Notes: generated from the letters alone by a model not told the origin. A stretch of DNA of 64,000 bases from Mesorhizobium mediterraneum (GCF_002284565.1 NZ_NPKI01000015.1:682001-746000); one strand, 5' to 3'; positions 1 through 8,812 are shown, counted from the stretch's first letter. Numbers and translations are program-made.

Positions 1-33
1 GGCGGGCTGCCCGGACTCGGCAAGAAGAAGTGA
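1..33 (+). CDS. ffh: Signal recognition particle protein Ffh, C-terminal end only
   Basis: The first 33 bases encode a Gly/Leu-Pro-Gly tail ending in three lysines and TGA (GGLPGLGKKK). Alphaproteobacterial Ffh proteins end this way. Its position directly before a chorismate mutase gene and rpsP matches the usual rhizobial order. Ffh is the GTPase that binds signal sequences and docks with FtsY, whose gene lies at 36511-38211. Only eleven codons are visible, so the call rests on context as much as on sequence. Confidence 0.7.
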   Translation, partial: GGLPGLGKKK

Positions 34-40
34 GGGCGCC

Positions 41-367
41 ATGAACGAAGAAAAGGACATGGCCGACGCACGTGCGGCGCTGGTCGACTACCGCGCCTCG
101 ATCGACAACATCGACGCGGCGCTCATCCACATGCTGGCCGAGCGTTTCCGCTGCACCAAGGCGGTCGGCGTGCTGAAGGCGTCGCATGGCCTGCCGCCGG
201 CCGATCCGGCGCGGGAGCAGCAGCAGATCGCCCGCCTTCGCCAACTGGCGAAGGACGCCCATCTCGACCCGGATTTCGCGGAGAAGTTCCTGAACTTCGT
301 CGTCCGCGAAGTGATCCGGCATCACGAGCAGATCGCCGCATCAAACGGCGTTACGAAAACCGGCTGA
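41..367 (+). CDS. Chorismate mutase, AroQ class
   Basis: This 108-residue all-helical protein converts chorismate to prephenate, the branch point to phenylalanine and tyrosine. It matches the small AroQ-alpha fold. There is a first long helix with R18-S-I-D-N-I-D and L-A-E-R-F, then a K-A-S-H-G-L-P region, D-P-A-R-E, and a final helix with F-L-N-F-V-V-R-E-V-I-R-H-H-E. Its length is normal for a monofunctional mutase. It starts seven bases after the ffh stop and precedes rpsP, so the three genes are probably co-transcribed. The second in-frame ATG, at codon 7, is an alternative start. Confidence 0.9.
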   Translation: MNEEKDMADARAALVDYRASIDNIDAALIHMLAERFRCTKAVGVLKASHGLPPADPAREQQQIARLRQLAKDAHLDPDFAEKFLNFVVREVIRHHEQIAASNGVTKTG

Positions 368-418
368 CAACAATCATAAACCCCGATCAACGAAAATAAG
401 AGTTTTAGGAGAAAAGAA

Positions 419-820
419 ATGCCACTGAAAATCCGACTGGCCCGTGCGGGCTCGAAGAAGCGTCCCTATTACCACGTCGTCGTCGCCGACGCCCGTTCGC
501 CGCGCGACGGCCGTTTCATTGAGTCGCTCGGCTCGTGGAACCCGCTGCTCCCCAAGGACGGCGAGCGCGTCAAGGTCGACGCCGACCGCGTCAAGCATTG
601 GCTCGAGCACGGCGCCCAGCCGACTGACCGCGTGCTGCGCTTCCTCGACGAGGCCGGCATTGCCAAGCGAGAGGCCCGCTCCAACCCGAAGAAGGCCGAG
701 CCCGGCAAGAAGGCGCAGGAACGCGCCGCACTTCTGAAGAAGGCTCAGGAAGACGCAGCCGCCGCTGTTGCCGCCGCGGCAGCCGCGCCGGCCGAGGCGG
801 AAGCCGCGACCGCCGAATAA
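419..820 (+). CDS. rpsP: 30S ribosomal protein S16
   Basis: Residues 1-80 are a standard S16 domain ([19 protein letters not shown], then [10 protein letters not shown]), which helps assemble the 30S body. Residues 85-133 form a charged, alanine-rich tail that lengthens the protein beyond the roughly 80 residues of E. coli S16; such tails are common in rhizobia. An AGGAGAAAAGAA ribosome site precedes the ATG. In most bacteria rimM, trmD and rplS follow directly. Here a terminator follows, and those three genes lie 57 kb away at 57803-60688. Confidence 0.97.
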   Translation: MPLKIRLARAGSKKRPYYHVVVADARSPRDGRFIESLGSWNPLLPKDGERVKVDADRVKHWLEHGAQPTDRVLRFLDEAGIAKREARSNPKKAEPGKKAQERAALLKKAQEDAAAAVAAAAAAPAEAEAATAE

Positions 821-840
821 TTCGCTTTCTATCCCCTACG

Positions 841-869
841 AAACGGCGGGCGCTTTTGTCCGCCGTTTT
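841..869 (+). terminator. Rho-independent terminator after rpsP
   Basis: A nine-base stem (aaacggcgg ... ccgccgttt) closes a loop of about eleven bases containing cttttg and ends in a short T run. It lies 20 bases past the rpsP stop and ends the ffh-aroQ-rpsP transcript. Confidence 0.8.
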
Positions 870-899
870 GCTGTTTCGTCCGATTTATGACGTGGCCGA

Positions 900-1163
900 T
901 CAATAGCCTTCCGGGCAGCGGGCGATGTAGACACGCCCATTGCGACCGCGATAGCGGCACTGGCCGCTTTCCGTGGCACGACCGATCAGTGCGCCGGCGA
1001 CGGCGCCGACAGCACCACCGACCAGCGCACCTCCAACTGCGTCATCGGCCACTGCAGCACCGACCGCAGCGCCGCCCAGGCCACCGACCGCAGCGCCCTG
1101 TTCTGTCCGGGAGCAGGCTGCGAGCGAGGTTGCCAATACCATCAGGACTACCAGTTTCTTCAT
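900..1163 (-). CDS. Small glycine-zipper lipoprotein
   Basis: The 87-residue product has a lipoprotein signal peptide ending in the lipobox LAAC (Cys17). It continues as a glycine-zipper segment of repeated GG/AVG units (about residues 23-62) and ends in a short polar tail with two cysteines (about residues 68 and 82). Glycine-zipper lipoproteins of this kind sit in the outer membrane or periplasm, and their exact role is usually unknown. The ATG at 1163 is chosen because GGGAGG lies seven bases upstream; a longer reading from 1178 lacks such a site. Confidence 0.8.
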   Translation of the reverse strand: MKKLVVLMVLATSLAACSRTEQGAAVGGLGGAAVGAAVADDAVGGALVGGAVGAVAGALIGRATESGQCRYRGRNGRVYIARCPEGY

Positions 1164-1319
1164 TGTCGTTCCTCCCAAAACGGGGGTTTTCCGTCCTCAC
1201 CGCCACATCTCCTAACTCGCAACCGGGCGATTTGATCCAAAGGCAACGAAGAAGGGCAGCGGCAGAAAGCGCCCTCTCTGGTGGCGCGACCGCCATAGAA
1301 CGGCTTTCGAGACCGCCGC

Positions 1320-1730
1320 TTAACGCGTGAAAGGGATCAGCGCGCGCACCCTGGGATCGCGCAGGAAAAGGCCGCCCCACAGGATGACGCCGAGATAGAC
1401 GCCGAACAGTGTGTGCGAGAATAGCGGGCTGCCGATACGTATATGGGTCGCGATCGCGCCGCCGAGATAGGCGGTGAGCAGGATGGCGCCGAGCACCGAG
1501 GTGCGCGGCACCGCATAGAGCGCGGTCGAGACCAGCCCGATGACGCCGAGCATGCGCGAGACGTTGGGATCGGCCGGCCAGCCGAGCTCAACCATGGTCT
1601 GGGTGACGATATCGAGCGGCGGCAGCTTGATGACGCCGTCGAAGATCATGAACAGCACGATGAGGGCGCTGAGCCCGCGGCCGGTCCACAGCGCGCGCGG
1701 CGTGACGGATGCTGTTGGAGAAATGGTCAT
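1320..1730 (-). CDS. DoxX-like integral membrane protein
   Basis: The protein has 136 residues with four predicted membrane segments, at about 15-35, 60-80, 85-103 and 108-125. The length and the pattern of small hydrophobic helices joined by short charged loops match the DoxX-like family, as do G-W-P at about 51 and R-I-G-S-P-L-F-S-H near 98. Members are linked to quinone or redox functions, but this branch has no defined substrate. It stands alone, with no obvious operon partner. Confidence 0.75.
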   Translation of the reverse strand: MTISPTASVTPRALWTGRGLSALIVLFMIFDGVIKLPPLDIVTQTMVELGWPADPNVSRMLGVIGLVSTALYAVPRTSVLGAILLTAYLGGAIATHIRIGSPLFSHTLFGVYLGVILWGGLFLRDPRVRALIPFTR

Positions 1731-1864
1731 TGATGTTCCCTTCGGCTGTTTTGAGCACTGATCCTCTTAGCCAGGACCCGAACCAAGGACGCGGCGTGAG
1801 ATGGCGATCCGACACGCCTCTGGTTTTTGGGCGCGCGGTGCTGCGATGGGCGCGGGAACAAACC

Positions 1865-2770
1865 CTAGGAAAAATAGAACTTTTCGGCGGGGATCATTTT
1901 CGGCGGCGCCTCGCCGAGCGCCTCGAACACCGAGATTTCACAGACGCGGCAAAGGCCGTCGAGGGCGAGATCGTTGGCCTCGGTGCCGAACGGGTCCTCC
2001 AGTTCTTCCGAAAGCGCGTCGAGGCCGAAGAAGGTGTAGGCGATCAGCGCGGTGAACAGCGGCGTCGCCCAGCCGGCCGTCGAAGCGAGCCCAAACGGCA
2101 GCAGCAGGCAGAAGATATAGGCGGTGCGCTGCAGGAGCAGCGTGTAGGCAAACGGAAGCGGTGTTCCCATGATGCGCTCGCAGCCGGCCTGCGCTGCGGC
2201 GATTTCAGCCAGGCGCTCGTCGAGGATGCGATAGCCCATGACGTCGATCGCCCCGGACTTGTACAGCGCGGCGGCTCGCTCGCCCATCCGCCGCACCATG
2301 GCGTCGGGCGGGTTGGCCGCGCTGGCGGCTTTTTCGGCTTCGTCGCCGATGAACGCGCGTGCATCCGACGTGGCGTCCACCCGCCTGAGCAGGCCGCGCA
2401 GGAAGTGGCAGAAGGCGATCGCCTCCATCAAGAAGCCACGCAGTTCCGCCCGGTTTTCGATCAGCCCGGTACTGGCACGTGCCAGATTGCGGATGTCGAA
2501 GACAAGCTGGCCCCACAGCTTGCGCGCCTCCCACCAGCGGTCATAGGCGGCATTGTTGCGGAAGCCGAGATAGATCGACAGCGCCACACCGAGCAAGGCG
2601 AACGGCGCGGGGCCGGCATTGCCGAAATCGAGCTTCAGCGCCCTGACCGCCAGCACCACCAGCGCGCCATAGACGCCGAAGCCGAAGATTTGCGGCAGGA
2701 TGCGCGGCACCACCGAGCCGCGCATGATGAAGAACAGATGCAAGAATCCCGGCCGCGGGCGAACGATCAT
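1865..2770 (-). CDS. Bestrophin-family (UPF0187) membrane channel protein
   Basis: The 301-residue protein fits the bacterial bestrophin family, which forms pentameric ion channels in the inner membrane. Visible hallmarks are the N-terminal hydrophobic segments, the sequence L-G-F-R-N-N-A-A-Y-D-R-W-W-E-A-R at about 66-81, and the C-terminal D-P-F-G-T-E-A-N-D-L acidic cluster. The ATG at 2770 is chosen because AAAGGGG precedes it; a reading from 2785 would need a GTG placed in front of that ribosome site. The direction of ion selectivity cannot be read from the sequence. Confidence 0.88.
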   Translation of the reverse strand: MIVRPRPGFLHLFFIMRGSVVPRILPQIFGFGVYGALVVLAVRALKLDFGNAGPAPFALLGVALSIYLGFRNNAAYDRWWEARKLWGQLVFDIRNLARASTGLIENRAELRGFLMEAIAFCHFLRGLLRRVDATSDARAFIGDEAEKAASAANPPDAMVRRMGERAAALYKSGAIDVMGYRILDERLAEIAAAQAGCERIMGTPLPFAYTLLLQRTAYIFCLLLPFGLASTAGWATPLFTALIAYTFFGLDALSEELEDPFGTEANDLALDGLCRVCEISVFEALGEAPPKMIPAEKFYFS

Positions 2771-2928
2771 CGAAACCCCTTTCACGGACCGACAATGGTC
2801 CTGAATCAGTTACATTGTGCGATGCAGTACACGAACAAGCCCGGCCGCCAGCGACATGGCGATGTCGTCTTGCCGGTTTGGGGCAAAGTAAATTATCGAA
2901 AATCCGCAAGACACTCGGGAGCAAATCG

Positions 2929-3354
2929 ATGGCCGGCGAGACCGATCTGAAAAAACTGCTGGCGACGATGGCGCCGGAATTGCGACCCGGCATCCATGTC
3001 TTCGCCAAACTGCCGCCCGATGCGCCCATGCCAGACAGCCTCGAGCCGGTGATGCTGTTTCGCGAGCGCGAGGGCACGACGGTGATCGCGCTTGAAGAGA
3101 AAGCCAAGGCCGCTGGCCTGGAAACCGTCTTCCGCTGCCGGATGGTGACGCTGAACATCCATTCGTCGCTGGAGGCGGTAGGCTTCCTCGCCGCCATCAC
3201 CACGCGTCTGGCCGCCGCCGAAATCGGCGTCAATCCGGTCTCGGCCTTCTATCACGACCATTTGTTCGTCCCGGCCGACCGGGCGGAGGAGGCGATAGAT
3301 GTGCTGCGGAGGCTGGCGGAGGAGAATCGGGGGGTGACTACCTTTCCCCCGTGA
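2929..3354 (+). CDS. ACT-domain (DUF2241-like) protein
   Basis: A cytoplasmic protein of 141 residues. Two halves can be seen: an N-terminal part (residues 1-65) with G-I-H-V-F-A-K-L-P, and a C-terminal ACT-like part (residues 66-130) with T-L-N-I-H-S-S-L-E-A-V-G-F-L-A-A-I-T-T-R-L and F-Y-H-D-H-L-F-V-P. The second half matches small-molecule-binding ACT repeats found in DUF2241 proteins, suggesting binding of an amino acid or similar ligand. The target is unknown. The ATG at 2929 has GGGAG upstream. It converges with asd. Confidence 0.78.
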   Translation: MAGETDLKKLLATMAPELRPGIHVFAKLPPDAPMPDSLEPVMLFREREGTTVIALEEKAKAAGLETVFRCRMVTLNIHSSLEAVGFLAAITTRLAAAEIGVNPVSAFYHDHLFVPADRAEEAIDVLRRLAEENRGVTTFPP

Positions 3355-3471
3355 GCTGGGAGAAGGGAGCTATCCGGCCGAAGGCCGAGCCCGCGTCCGC
3401 GGGCCGCCGGCTGTCCGGCACCCCCGCGGAGGGCCCGCCGCGGCAGCGGCGATACGGCCCGTGAGCGAAAA

Positions 3472-4506
3472 CTAAGCCGCCTTCTTCTTCGGCTGGATCA
3501 GTCCGCGCTCGATCAGCAATTCGGCGATCTGCACCGCGTTGAGTGCGGCGCCCTTGCGCAGATTGTCGGAGACGATCCACATCGACAGGCCATTGTCGAT
3601 GGTCGAATCTTCGCGAATGCGCGAGATGAAGGTGGCATCCTCGCCGGCCGAATCCAGCGGCGTGATGTAGCCGCCGTCCTCGCGCTTGTCGAGGACCTGA
3701 CAGCCTGGCGCCTCGCGCAGAATCTCACGTGCCTCGTCTGCGGTTATCGGCTTTTCGAACTCGATGTTGACCGCTTCCGAATGGCCGATGAACACCGGCA
3801 CGCGCACGCAGGTCGCCGTCAGCTTGATCTTGGGGTCGAGCATCTTTTTGGTTTCGGCCACCATCTTCCACTCTTCCTTGGTGAAGCCGTCGTCGAGGAA
3901 GACGTCGATGTGCGGGATGACGTTGAAGGCGATGCGCTTGGTGAACTTCTTGACGTCGACCTGGTCGGCGACGAAAACCGCGCGTGTCTGCGTGAACAGC
4001 TCGTCCATGCCTTCCTTGCCGGCGCCGGATACCGATTGATAGGTGGCGACGACGACGCGCTTGATGGTGGCGAAGTCGTGCAGCGGCTTCAGCGCCACGA
4101 CGAGCTGCGCCGTCGAGCAATTCGGGTTCGCGATGATGTTCTTGCGCGTGAACAGCGAAATCGCGTCCGGGTTCACTTCCGGCACGATCAGCGGCACGTC
4201 CTGGTCATAGCGGAAGGCCGACGAATTATCGATGACGACGCAGCCCTGCTTGCCGATCTTTGGCGACCATTCCTTCGAGACATTGCCGCCGGCCGACATG
4301 ATGCAGATGTCGGTGTCGGAAAAATCATATTGGTCGAGCGTCCTGACCTTCAGCGTGCGGTCGCCGAACGACACTTCCGTGCCCTGGCTGCGCCGCGAGG
4401 CCAGCGCCACCACCTCGCTCACCGGAAAGCCGCGCTCTTCCAGTATGTTGAGCATTTCCCGGCCCACATTGCCCGTGGCGCCGACGATTGCAACCTTGAA
4501 ACTCAT
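3472..4506 (-). CDS. asd: Aspartate-semialdehyde dehydrogenase
   Basis: The enzyme reduces aspartyl phosphate to aspartate semialdehyde with NADPH, feeding lysine, diaminopimelate, threonine and methionine synthesis. The 344-residue protein has the dinucleotide motif GATGNVG at residues 9-15 and the active-site N-P-N-C-S-T with nucleophile Cys130. Its C-terminus has the conserved D-N-G-L-S-M-W-I-V-S-D-N-L-R-K-G-A-A-L-N segment. The start at 4506 gives the family's normal length; an in-frame extension to 4719 is not supported. dapF, a later enzyme on the diaminopimelate branch, lies at 39524. Confidence 0.97.
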   Translation of the reverse strand: MSFKVAIVGATGNVGREMLNILEERGFPVSEVVALASRRSQGTEVSFGDRTLKVRTLDQYDFSDTDICIMSAGGNVSKEWSPKIGKQGCVVIDNSSAFRYDQDVPLIVPEVNPDAISLFTRKNIIANPNCSTAQLVVALKPLHDFATIKRVVVATYQSVSGAGKEGMDELFTQTRAVFVADQVDVKKFTKRIAFNVIPHIDVFLDDGFTKEEWKMVAETKKMLDPKIKLTATCVRVPVFIGHSEAVNIEFEKPITADEAREILREAPGCQVLDKREDGGYITPLDSAGEDATFISRIREDSTIDNGLSMWIVSDNLRKGAALNAVQIAELLIERGLIQPKKKAA

Positions 4507-5133
4507 CGAAATCTCCTGTCCTCTCCGCTCGGTTTTTGGAGAAAACCCGCCGGCCGATGCGGGTTTCAACCCCCGGGCCGGACCCGGGAGAGGGTGGTTA
4601 GGCCAAGGGAACTCAGACCGTTTTAGTGGTCGTTTTAGCCGTAGTTTTGCTGGAACGAGGAGACGCGCCGACGCGCCCGGCCCAATGGTTTGCATTGCGG
4701 CCGGGGAGGTCGAATGCAAGAAGCGCCATCAAAAGGCCGCGCATCGAAACTATCCCGTTCGGTGCCGGCTTTTACGCGGTTTGCGTAAAGAGTCAATCGC
4801 GACGAGCGAGGCGGCAACGCAATCGCGAGGTTGAATAGCCCGCCCCTTTTTGGGCGTTTGCGCTGCCCCTCACCCTTACCCTCTCCCCGTGAAAAACGGG
4901 GAGAGGGGTCGCCGGCGTTGCGGCTAAGCCCCTTCTCCCCGTTCTTCACGGGGAGAAGATGCTGGCAGGCAGATGAGGGGCAGCGCCGACATTGACAATT
5001 GATCGCGGTTTTTTGCGCACCCTGTACAATGATGGTCGCGCGAAGTACGAACGGCCAAGATTGTTTGGCTGGCGCTGCGCCGGCCCCGGCATGCGCTCCG
5101 ATGAGCACAGACCTTGAATTCCGAAAGAAGCAT
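4507..5133 (+). other. Intergenic region between divergent asd and the helicase gene
   Basis: This 627-base gap has no coding region I can support. It must hold the promoters of asd (leftward) and the DEAD-box helicase (rightward). It also contains one palindromic repeat at 4862-4985, described separately. The rest shows no recognised riboswitch or RNA fold. Confidence 0.5.
4862..4985. repeat. Palindromic intergenic repeat (CTTCTCCCC family)
   Basis: The outer arms cgctgcccctca and tgaggggcagcg flank two internal hairpins, ctctccccgt...acggggagag and cttctccccg...cggggagaag. The element belongs to the same family as the copies at 19799-19918, 25011-25193 and 63517-63666. No coding potential. 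Confidence 0.75.
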
Positions 5134-6996
5134 ATGTCCAATTTCGAAGCTATTGTCCCCGCGCTGGCAAAGGCGCTGGAAAACCGCGGCTATGTCGAGC
5201 TGACGCCGGTGCAGAAGGCGGTTCTCGAGCTCGGGCAGGCCGATGCGCTGGTTTCGGCGCAGACCGGCTCCGGCAAGACCGTCGCCTTCGGGCTGGCTCT
5301 GGCGCCGACCCTTCTCGATGGCGCCGAACGCTTTTCCCACGCCGCCGCACCGCTGGCGCTGGCCGTGGCGCCGACGCGCGAACTGGCCCTGCAGGTAACG
5401 CGCGAGCTGGAATGGCTCTACGAACTGACCGGCGCGACCGTGGCATCCTGCGTCGGCGGCATGGACATGCGCACCGAACGGCGCACGCTGGAACGCGGCG
5501 CCCACATCGTCGTCGGCACGCCTGGCCGGCTGCGCGACCACATCACTCGGCATTCGCTCGACATGTCGGCGCTCAAGGCCGTGGTGCTCGACGAGGCCGA
5601 CGAGATGCTCGATCTCGGCTTTCGCGAGGATCTCGAATTCATCCTCGACGCTGCCCCGGCCGAGCGCCGCACACTGATGTTTTCCGCCACCGTGCCGCGC
5701 TCCATCGCCACGCTGGCCAAAGGCTACCAGCGCGACGCGGTACGCATCTCGGCCTCCGGCGAGGAAAAGCAGCATCTCGACATCGAATACCGGGCGCTGA
5801 GCGTAGCCCAGGCCGACCGGGAAAACGCCATCATCAACGTGCTGCGCTATTACGAGGCGAAGAACGCACTGGTGTTCTGCAACACGCGCGCTGCCGTCAA
5901 TCACCTGACCGCGCGCTTCAACAACCGCAACTTTTCCGTCGTGGCGCTTTCGGGCGAGCTGAGCCAGAACGAGCGCAGCCACGCGCTGCAGGCGATGCGC
6001 GACGGCCGCGCAAAAGTCTGCATCGCCACCGACGTGGCGGCGCGCGGCATCGACCTGCCCAACCTCGAACTGGTGATCCACGCCGACCTGCCGACCAATC
6101 CGGAGACGCTTCTGCACCGAAGCGGGCGGACGGGCCGGGCGGGACGCAAAGGCGTCAGCGCGCTGATCGTGCCCAACAATGCCCGCAGGCGCACCGAACG
6201 CCTGCTGCAAAGCGCCGGCCTTGCGGCGACATGGGCAAGCCCGCCTTCGGCCGACGACGTCCTGCGCCGTGACGACGAGCGCATCCTCGCCGACCCGGTC
6301 TTGAGCGAACCTGTGACGGACGATGAGCGCGGCTTCGTCAGCACGCTTCTCGACCAACGTGGCGCCGAACTGGTGGCGGCGGCCTTCGTGCGTCTCTGCC
6401 GCTCCAGCCGATCGGCGCCCGAGGATCTCTTAGACGTCGCTCCGTTCACGCCGTCGGGCGACGGGCCCTCTGGCGATAAATCCGTCCGTCGCGACGAGGC
6501 GCCAAGCCGCCGCGACGATTTCGGCGACAGTGTCTGGTTCTCGCTGTCGGTGGGGCGCCGGCAGAATGCCGAGCCGCGCTGGCTGATCCCGATGCTGTGC
6601 CGGACAGGCGGCATCAGCAAGCGCGAGATCGGCGCCATCAAGATGCAACCGGAGGAAACCTTCGTGCAGATCGCGGCCGACTGGGCCGACCGGTTTCTCC
6701 AGGCGATCGGCCCGGACCGCAAGCTGCAGAACAACATCAGCGTGAGGCGGCTGGACGGCACTCCCGACCTGTCGCGGGCCGGCTATCAGGAACCACGGCC
6801 GGACAAGAAACCGCATCGTGGCAAGCGGACGTTCGACCAGAACGCGCCGAAGCCGAAATTCGAGAAGCGCGCGGCGCCGGCGGGACAGCGCGACGCCGCG
6901 TTCGAGGCAAAGCCCTGGGCCGGTAAGGCAGGCAAACCGAAATTCGAAAAGACCGGACCCGCCAAGAACAAGAAGTCGAAGAAGCGGCCGGCTTAG
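5134..6996 (+). CDS. DEAD-box RNA helicase of the DeaD/CsdA type
   Basis: This ATP-dependent RNA helicase, about 620 residues, acts in ribosome assembly or RNA decay. Core motifs appear in order: A-Q-T-G-S-G-K-T (I), P-T-R-E-L-A (Ia), D-E-A-D (II), S-A-T (III), A-R-G-I-D (V) and H-R-S-G-R-T-G-R-A-G (VI). Residues about 470-550 form a DbpA-type RNA-binding domain (G-I-S-K-R-E-I-G-A-I-K). The last 70 residues are a basic tail rich in Lys, Pro and repeated K-P-K-F-E-K. The ATG at 5134 follows GAAAGAAG; an upstream ATG at 5101 is possible. It stands alone between two repeats. Confidence 0.93.
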   Translation: MSNFEAIVPALAKALENRGYVELTPVQKAVLELGQADALVSAQTGSGKTVAFGLALAPTLLDGAERFSHAAAPLALAVAPTRELALQVTRELEWLYELTGATVASCVGGMDMRTERRTLERGAHIVVGTPGRLRDHITRHSLDMSALKAVVLDEADEMLDLGFREDLEFILDAAPAERRTLMFSATVPRSIATLAKGYQRDAVRISASGEEKQHLDIEYRALSVAQADRENAIINVLRYYEAKNALVFCNTRAAVNHLTARFNNRNFSVVALSGELSQNERSHALQAMRDGRAKVCIATDVAARGIDLPNLELVIHADLPTNPETLLHRSGRTGRAGRKGVSALIVPNNARRRTERLLQSAGLAATWASPPSADDVLRRDDERILADPVLSEPVTDDERGFVSTLLDQRGAELVAAAFVRLCRSSRSAPEDLLDVAPFTPSGDGPSGDKSVRRDEAPSRRDDFGDSVWFSLSVGRRQNAEPRWLIPMLCRTGGISKREIGAIKMQPEETFVQIAADWADRFLQAIGPDRKLQNNISVRRLDGTPDLSRAGYQEPRPDKKPHRGKRTFDQNAPKPKFEKRAAPAGQRDAAFEAKPWAGKAGKPKFEKTGPAKNKKSKKRPA

Positions 6997-7118
6997 TTCC
7001 TCGACACGGTGATTCCGTCAGGCCGATACGAAGCGAACGTCGACAGTTCCTTTCTATAGCAGAGACCCTGGGATCTATGCGGTAACAGGAAGAAGACCGT
7101 AGCGTCGGCGATCCTTCG

Positions 7119-7274
7119 CGCCCCCCTCTGTCCTGCCGGACATCTCCCCCACAAGGGGGGAGATTAGATGTCACCTCGGCTTTCGCCAATCTCCAACGTT
7201 GAAAGAGGGCAGGACGGCGAGGCTGCCGATCTCCCCCCTTGTGGGGGAGATGTCCGGCAGGACAGAGGGGGGCG
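7119..7274. repeat. MITE-like 156-bp element with perfect 46-bp inverted ends, copy 1
   Basis: Bases 7119-7164 and 7229-7274 are exact reverse complements, starting cgcccccctctgtcctgccg. The 64-base middle carries a directional core, GCTTTCGCCAATCTCCAACG, shared with copies at 30503-30660 and 61792-61949. It lies in the 420-base gap after the helicase gene. The flanking bases 6997-7118 and 7275-7416 hold nothing I recognise. No transposase gene is present. Confidence 0.9.
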
Positions 7275-7416
7275 CTGTCCCGCCGACGCCTCCCGCAAAG
7301 TTCTCCACCACCGCATCGTCGTGACACAGGTCGATGCACTGCATTTCGCAGACACCCCTTGCGATCCGCCGCAACTCTAGACAGTCTGGGCGAGACGCGA
7401 ATGGGGGTGGGCAAGC

Positions 7417-8103
7417 ATGCGCGGCGAGGTTCTTCACTATGACGAAACCCAAGGCTTCGGTTTCATCACCGGAGCGGACGGCAACCGCTACAGCTTCGCG
7501 CGCGAGAATCTGCGCCGCGAGACGTCGATGGCCAAGGGCGCGCTCGTTGAGTTCCAGCCGGGTGGCGGGCATGCGCGCGATGTCTTTTCGATTAACGCCC
7601 AGACGGCTGCGGCCGGTGCTCCTGCTGCTCCCTCTCGGACCGGCAACGCGCCTGAGGCGCCTAAGCCGCAACATTTCGGCCGGTCCGCCGACAACGAGCC
7701 CGCTGCCGCTACCGGATTGTGGGATTACTTCTGGCGGGGCCTGACTGAAAATTACTTCAACTTCGCCGGTCGTGCCCGCCGCAAGGAATATTGGGGCTTT
7801 TGCCTGTTCTGGACGATCGCGCTGACCGTGGTCGTCGGCATTGGCCTCCTCATCGACGACTCCATGGGCAATATGGAGGAGTTGCCGGCAGTAACGGTCG
7901 GTCTTTGCGGCGTGTTTGTGCTGGCGACAATCCCGCCATGGATCGGACTGAACGTGCGGCGCCTGCATGACATCGGCTTGACCGGCTGGCTTTTTCTGGT
8001 GGTGTTCATCCCGACCATCGGCGGGCTGATCATCCTGGTCTTCGCGCTGGTCCCGACGCAGGCCCGTGAAAACCAGTGGGGCTCGGTGCCGGCAGGCGTC
8101 TAG
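7417..8103 (+). CDS. DUF805 membrane protein with an N-terminal cold-shock-like domain
   Basis: The 228-residue protein has two parts. Residues 1-60 resemble a small OB-fold or cold-shock domain (MRGEVLHYDETQGFGFITGA, then D-G-N-R-Y-S-F and V-E-F-Q). A low-complexity linker follows. Residues about 105-228 are a DUF805 membrane domain with G-R-A-R-R-K-E-Y-W-G-F, three or four hydrophobic segments, V-R-R-L-H-D-I-G-L-T-G-W and a C-terminal E-N-Q-W-G. DUF805 proteins sit in the inner membrane and have no known activity. A damaged paralogue follows directly at 8178. Confidence 0.85.
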   Translation: MRGEVLHYDETQGFGFITGADGNRYSFARENLRRETSMAKGALVEFQPGGGHARDVFSINAQTAAAGAPAAPSRTGNAPEAPKPQHFGRSADNEPAAATGLWDYFWRGLTENYFNFAGRARRKEYWGFCLFWTIALTVVVGIGLLIDDSMGNMEELPAVTVGLCGVFVLATIPPWIGLNVRRLHDIGLTGWLFLVVFIPTIGGLIILVFALVPTQARENQWGSVPAGV

Positions 8104-8177
8104 CTTAAAACGTGTACCTTGCAACTGACTACAACTCTTGATAGTATCAAGGCGGCACAGTATTTGGGGGCAAGGCA

Positions 8178-8812
8178 ATGCGCGGCGCGGTTTGCCAGGA
8201 TCAGGGTTTTGGATACATCAATGGGGCCGACGGCAAGCGCTACATCGTCGGGCATGAGGATCTGAGTCCCGGCGTGGTGTTGGTCAGAGGCGCGCCCGTC
8301 GAGTTTCAGCCGGACGATGGGGCTGCGCGCGCCGTCATTGCAGGAAGGCCAAGCGCTGCCGAATCCAGCAGCCTCATTCCCCGTGGCGTTGAACCTGCCC
8401 AATCCACCACCGGATTATGGACGTATTTCTGGCACGCATTCAAAGTGAGACATGTCAGCTTCACCGGCCGCGCCGCAAGGAATTTTGGGGCTTTTTTCTG
8501 TTCACGCTGATCGTGTTCTTCGCGCTTTTTGCCTTCGGCGTTCTCATCAATGCAGCGATCACAGCTATCGTAGGCGACCTGGAATTTGGAGCTTTGGGTT
8601 ATGCGCCAGCCTTCTTGTTCCTGCTTCTGACTGTCTTGCCGTGGTTTGCCCTTATGGTACGACGCCTGCACGACATCGGCGTGAGCGGCTGGTTCGTTTT
8701 GCTGTACTTCGTTCCCGGCTTCAACACGCTGGGTGTGTTGGCCCTTGGGCTTATCCCATCCAAGGTCGGTGAAAACCCTTGGGGGCCGGTGCCGGCGGGC
8801 GTCAGGATTTAA
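8178..8812 (+). pseudogene. Frameshifted paralogue of the DUF805 protein
   Basis: The first frame (8178-8510) gives a cold-shock-like N-terminus (G-F-G-Y-I-N-G-A-D-G-K-R-Y) and reads into T-G-R-A-A-R-N-F-G. The second frame (open to 8812) continues with R-R-K-E-F-W-G-F, the membrane segments, V-R-R-L-H-D-I-G-V-S-G-W and E-N-P-W-G. Against its neighbour at 7417, the sequence lacks about four bases near 8472-8478, where G-R-A-R-R-K-E should be read. Both halves are otherwise well preserved, so the break is recent or a sequence error. Confidence 0.82.

Noticed and set aside
1709..2950. 413-codon plus-strand frame opposite the bestrophin-like gene
   Set aside because: It spans two minus-strand genes and the gap between them, and shows no domain.
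4924..6357. 477-codon minus-strand frame opposite the helicase gene
   Set aside because: The DEAD-box motifs lie on the plus strand; this frame is a shadow.
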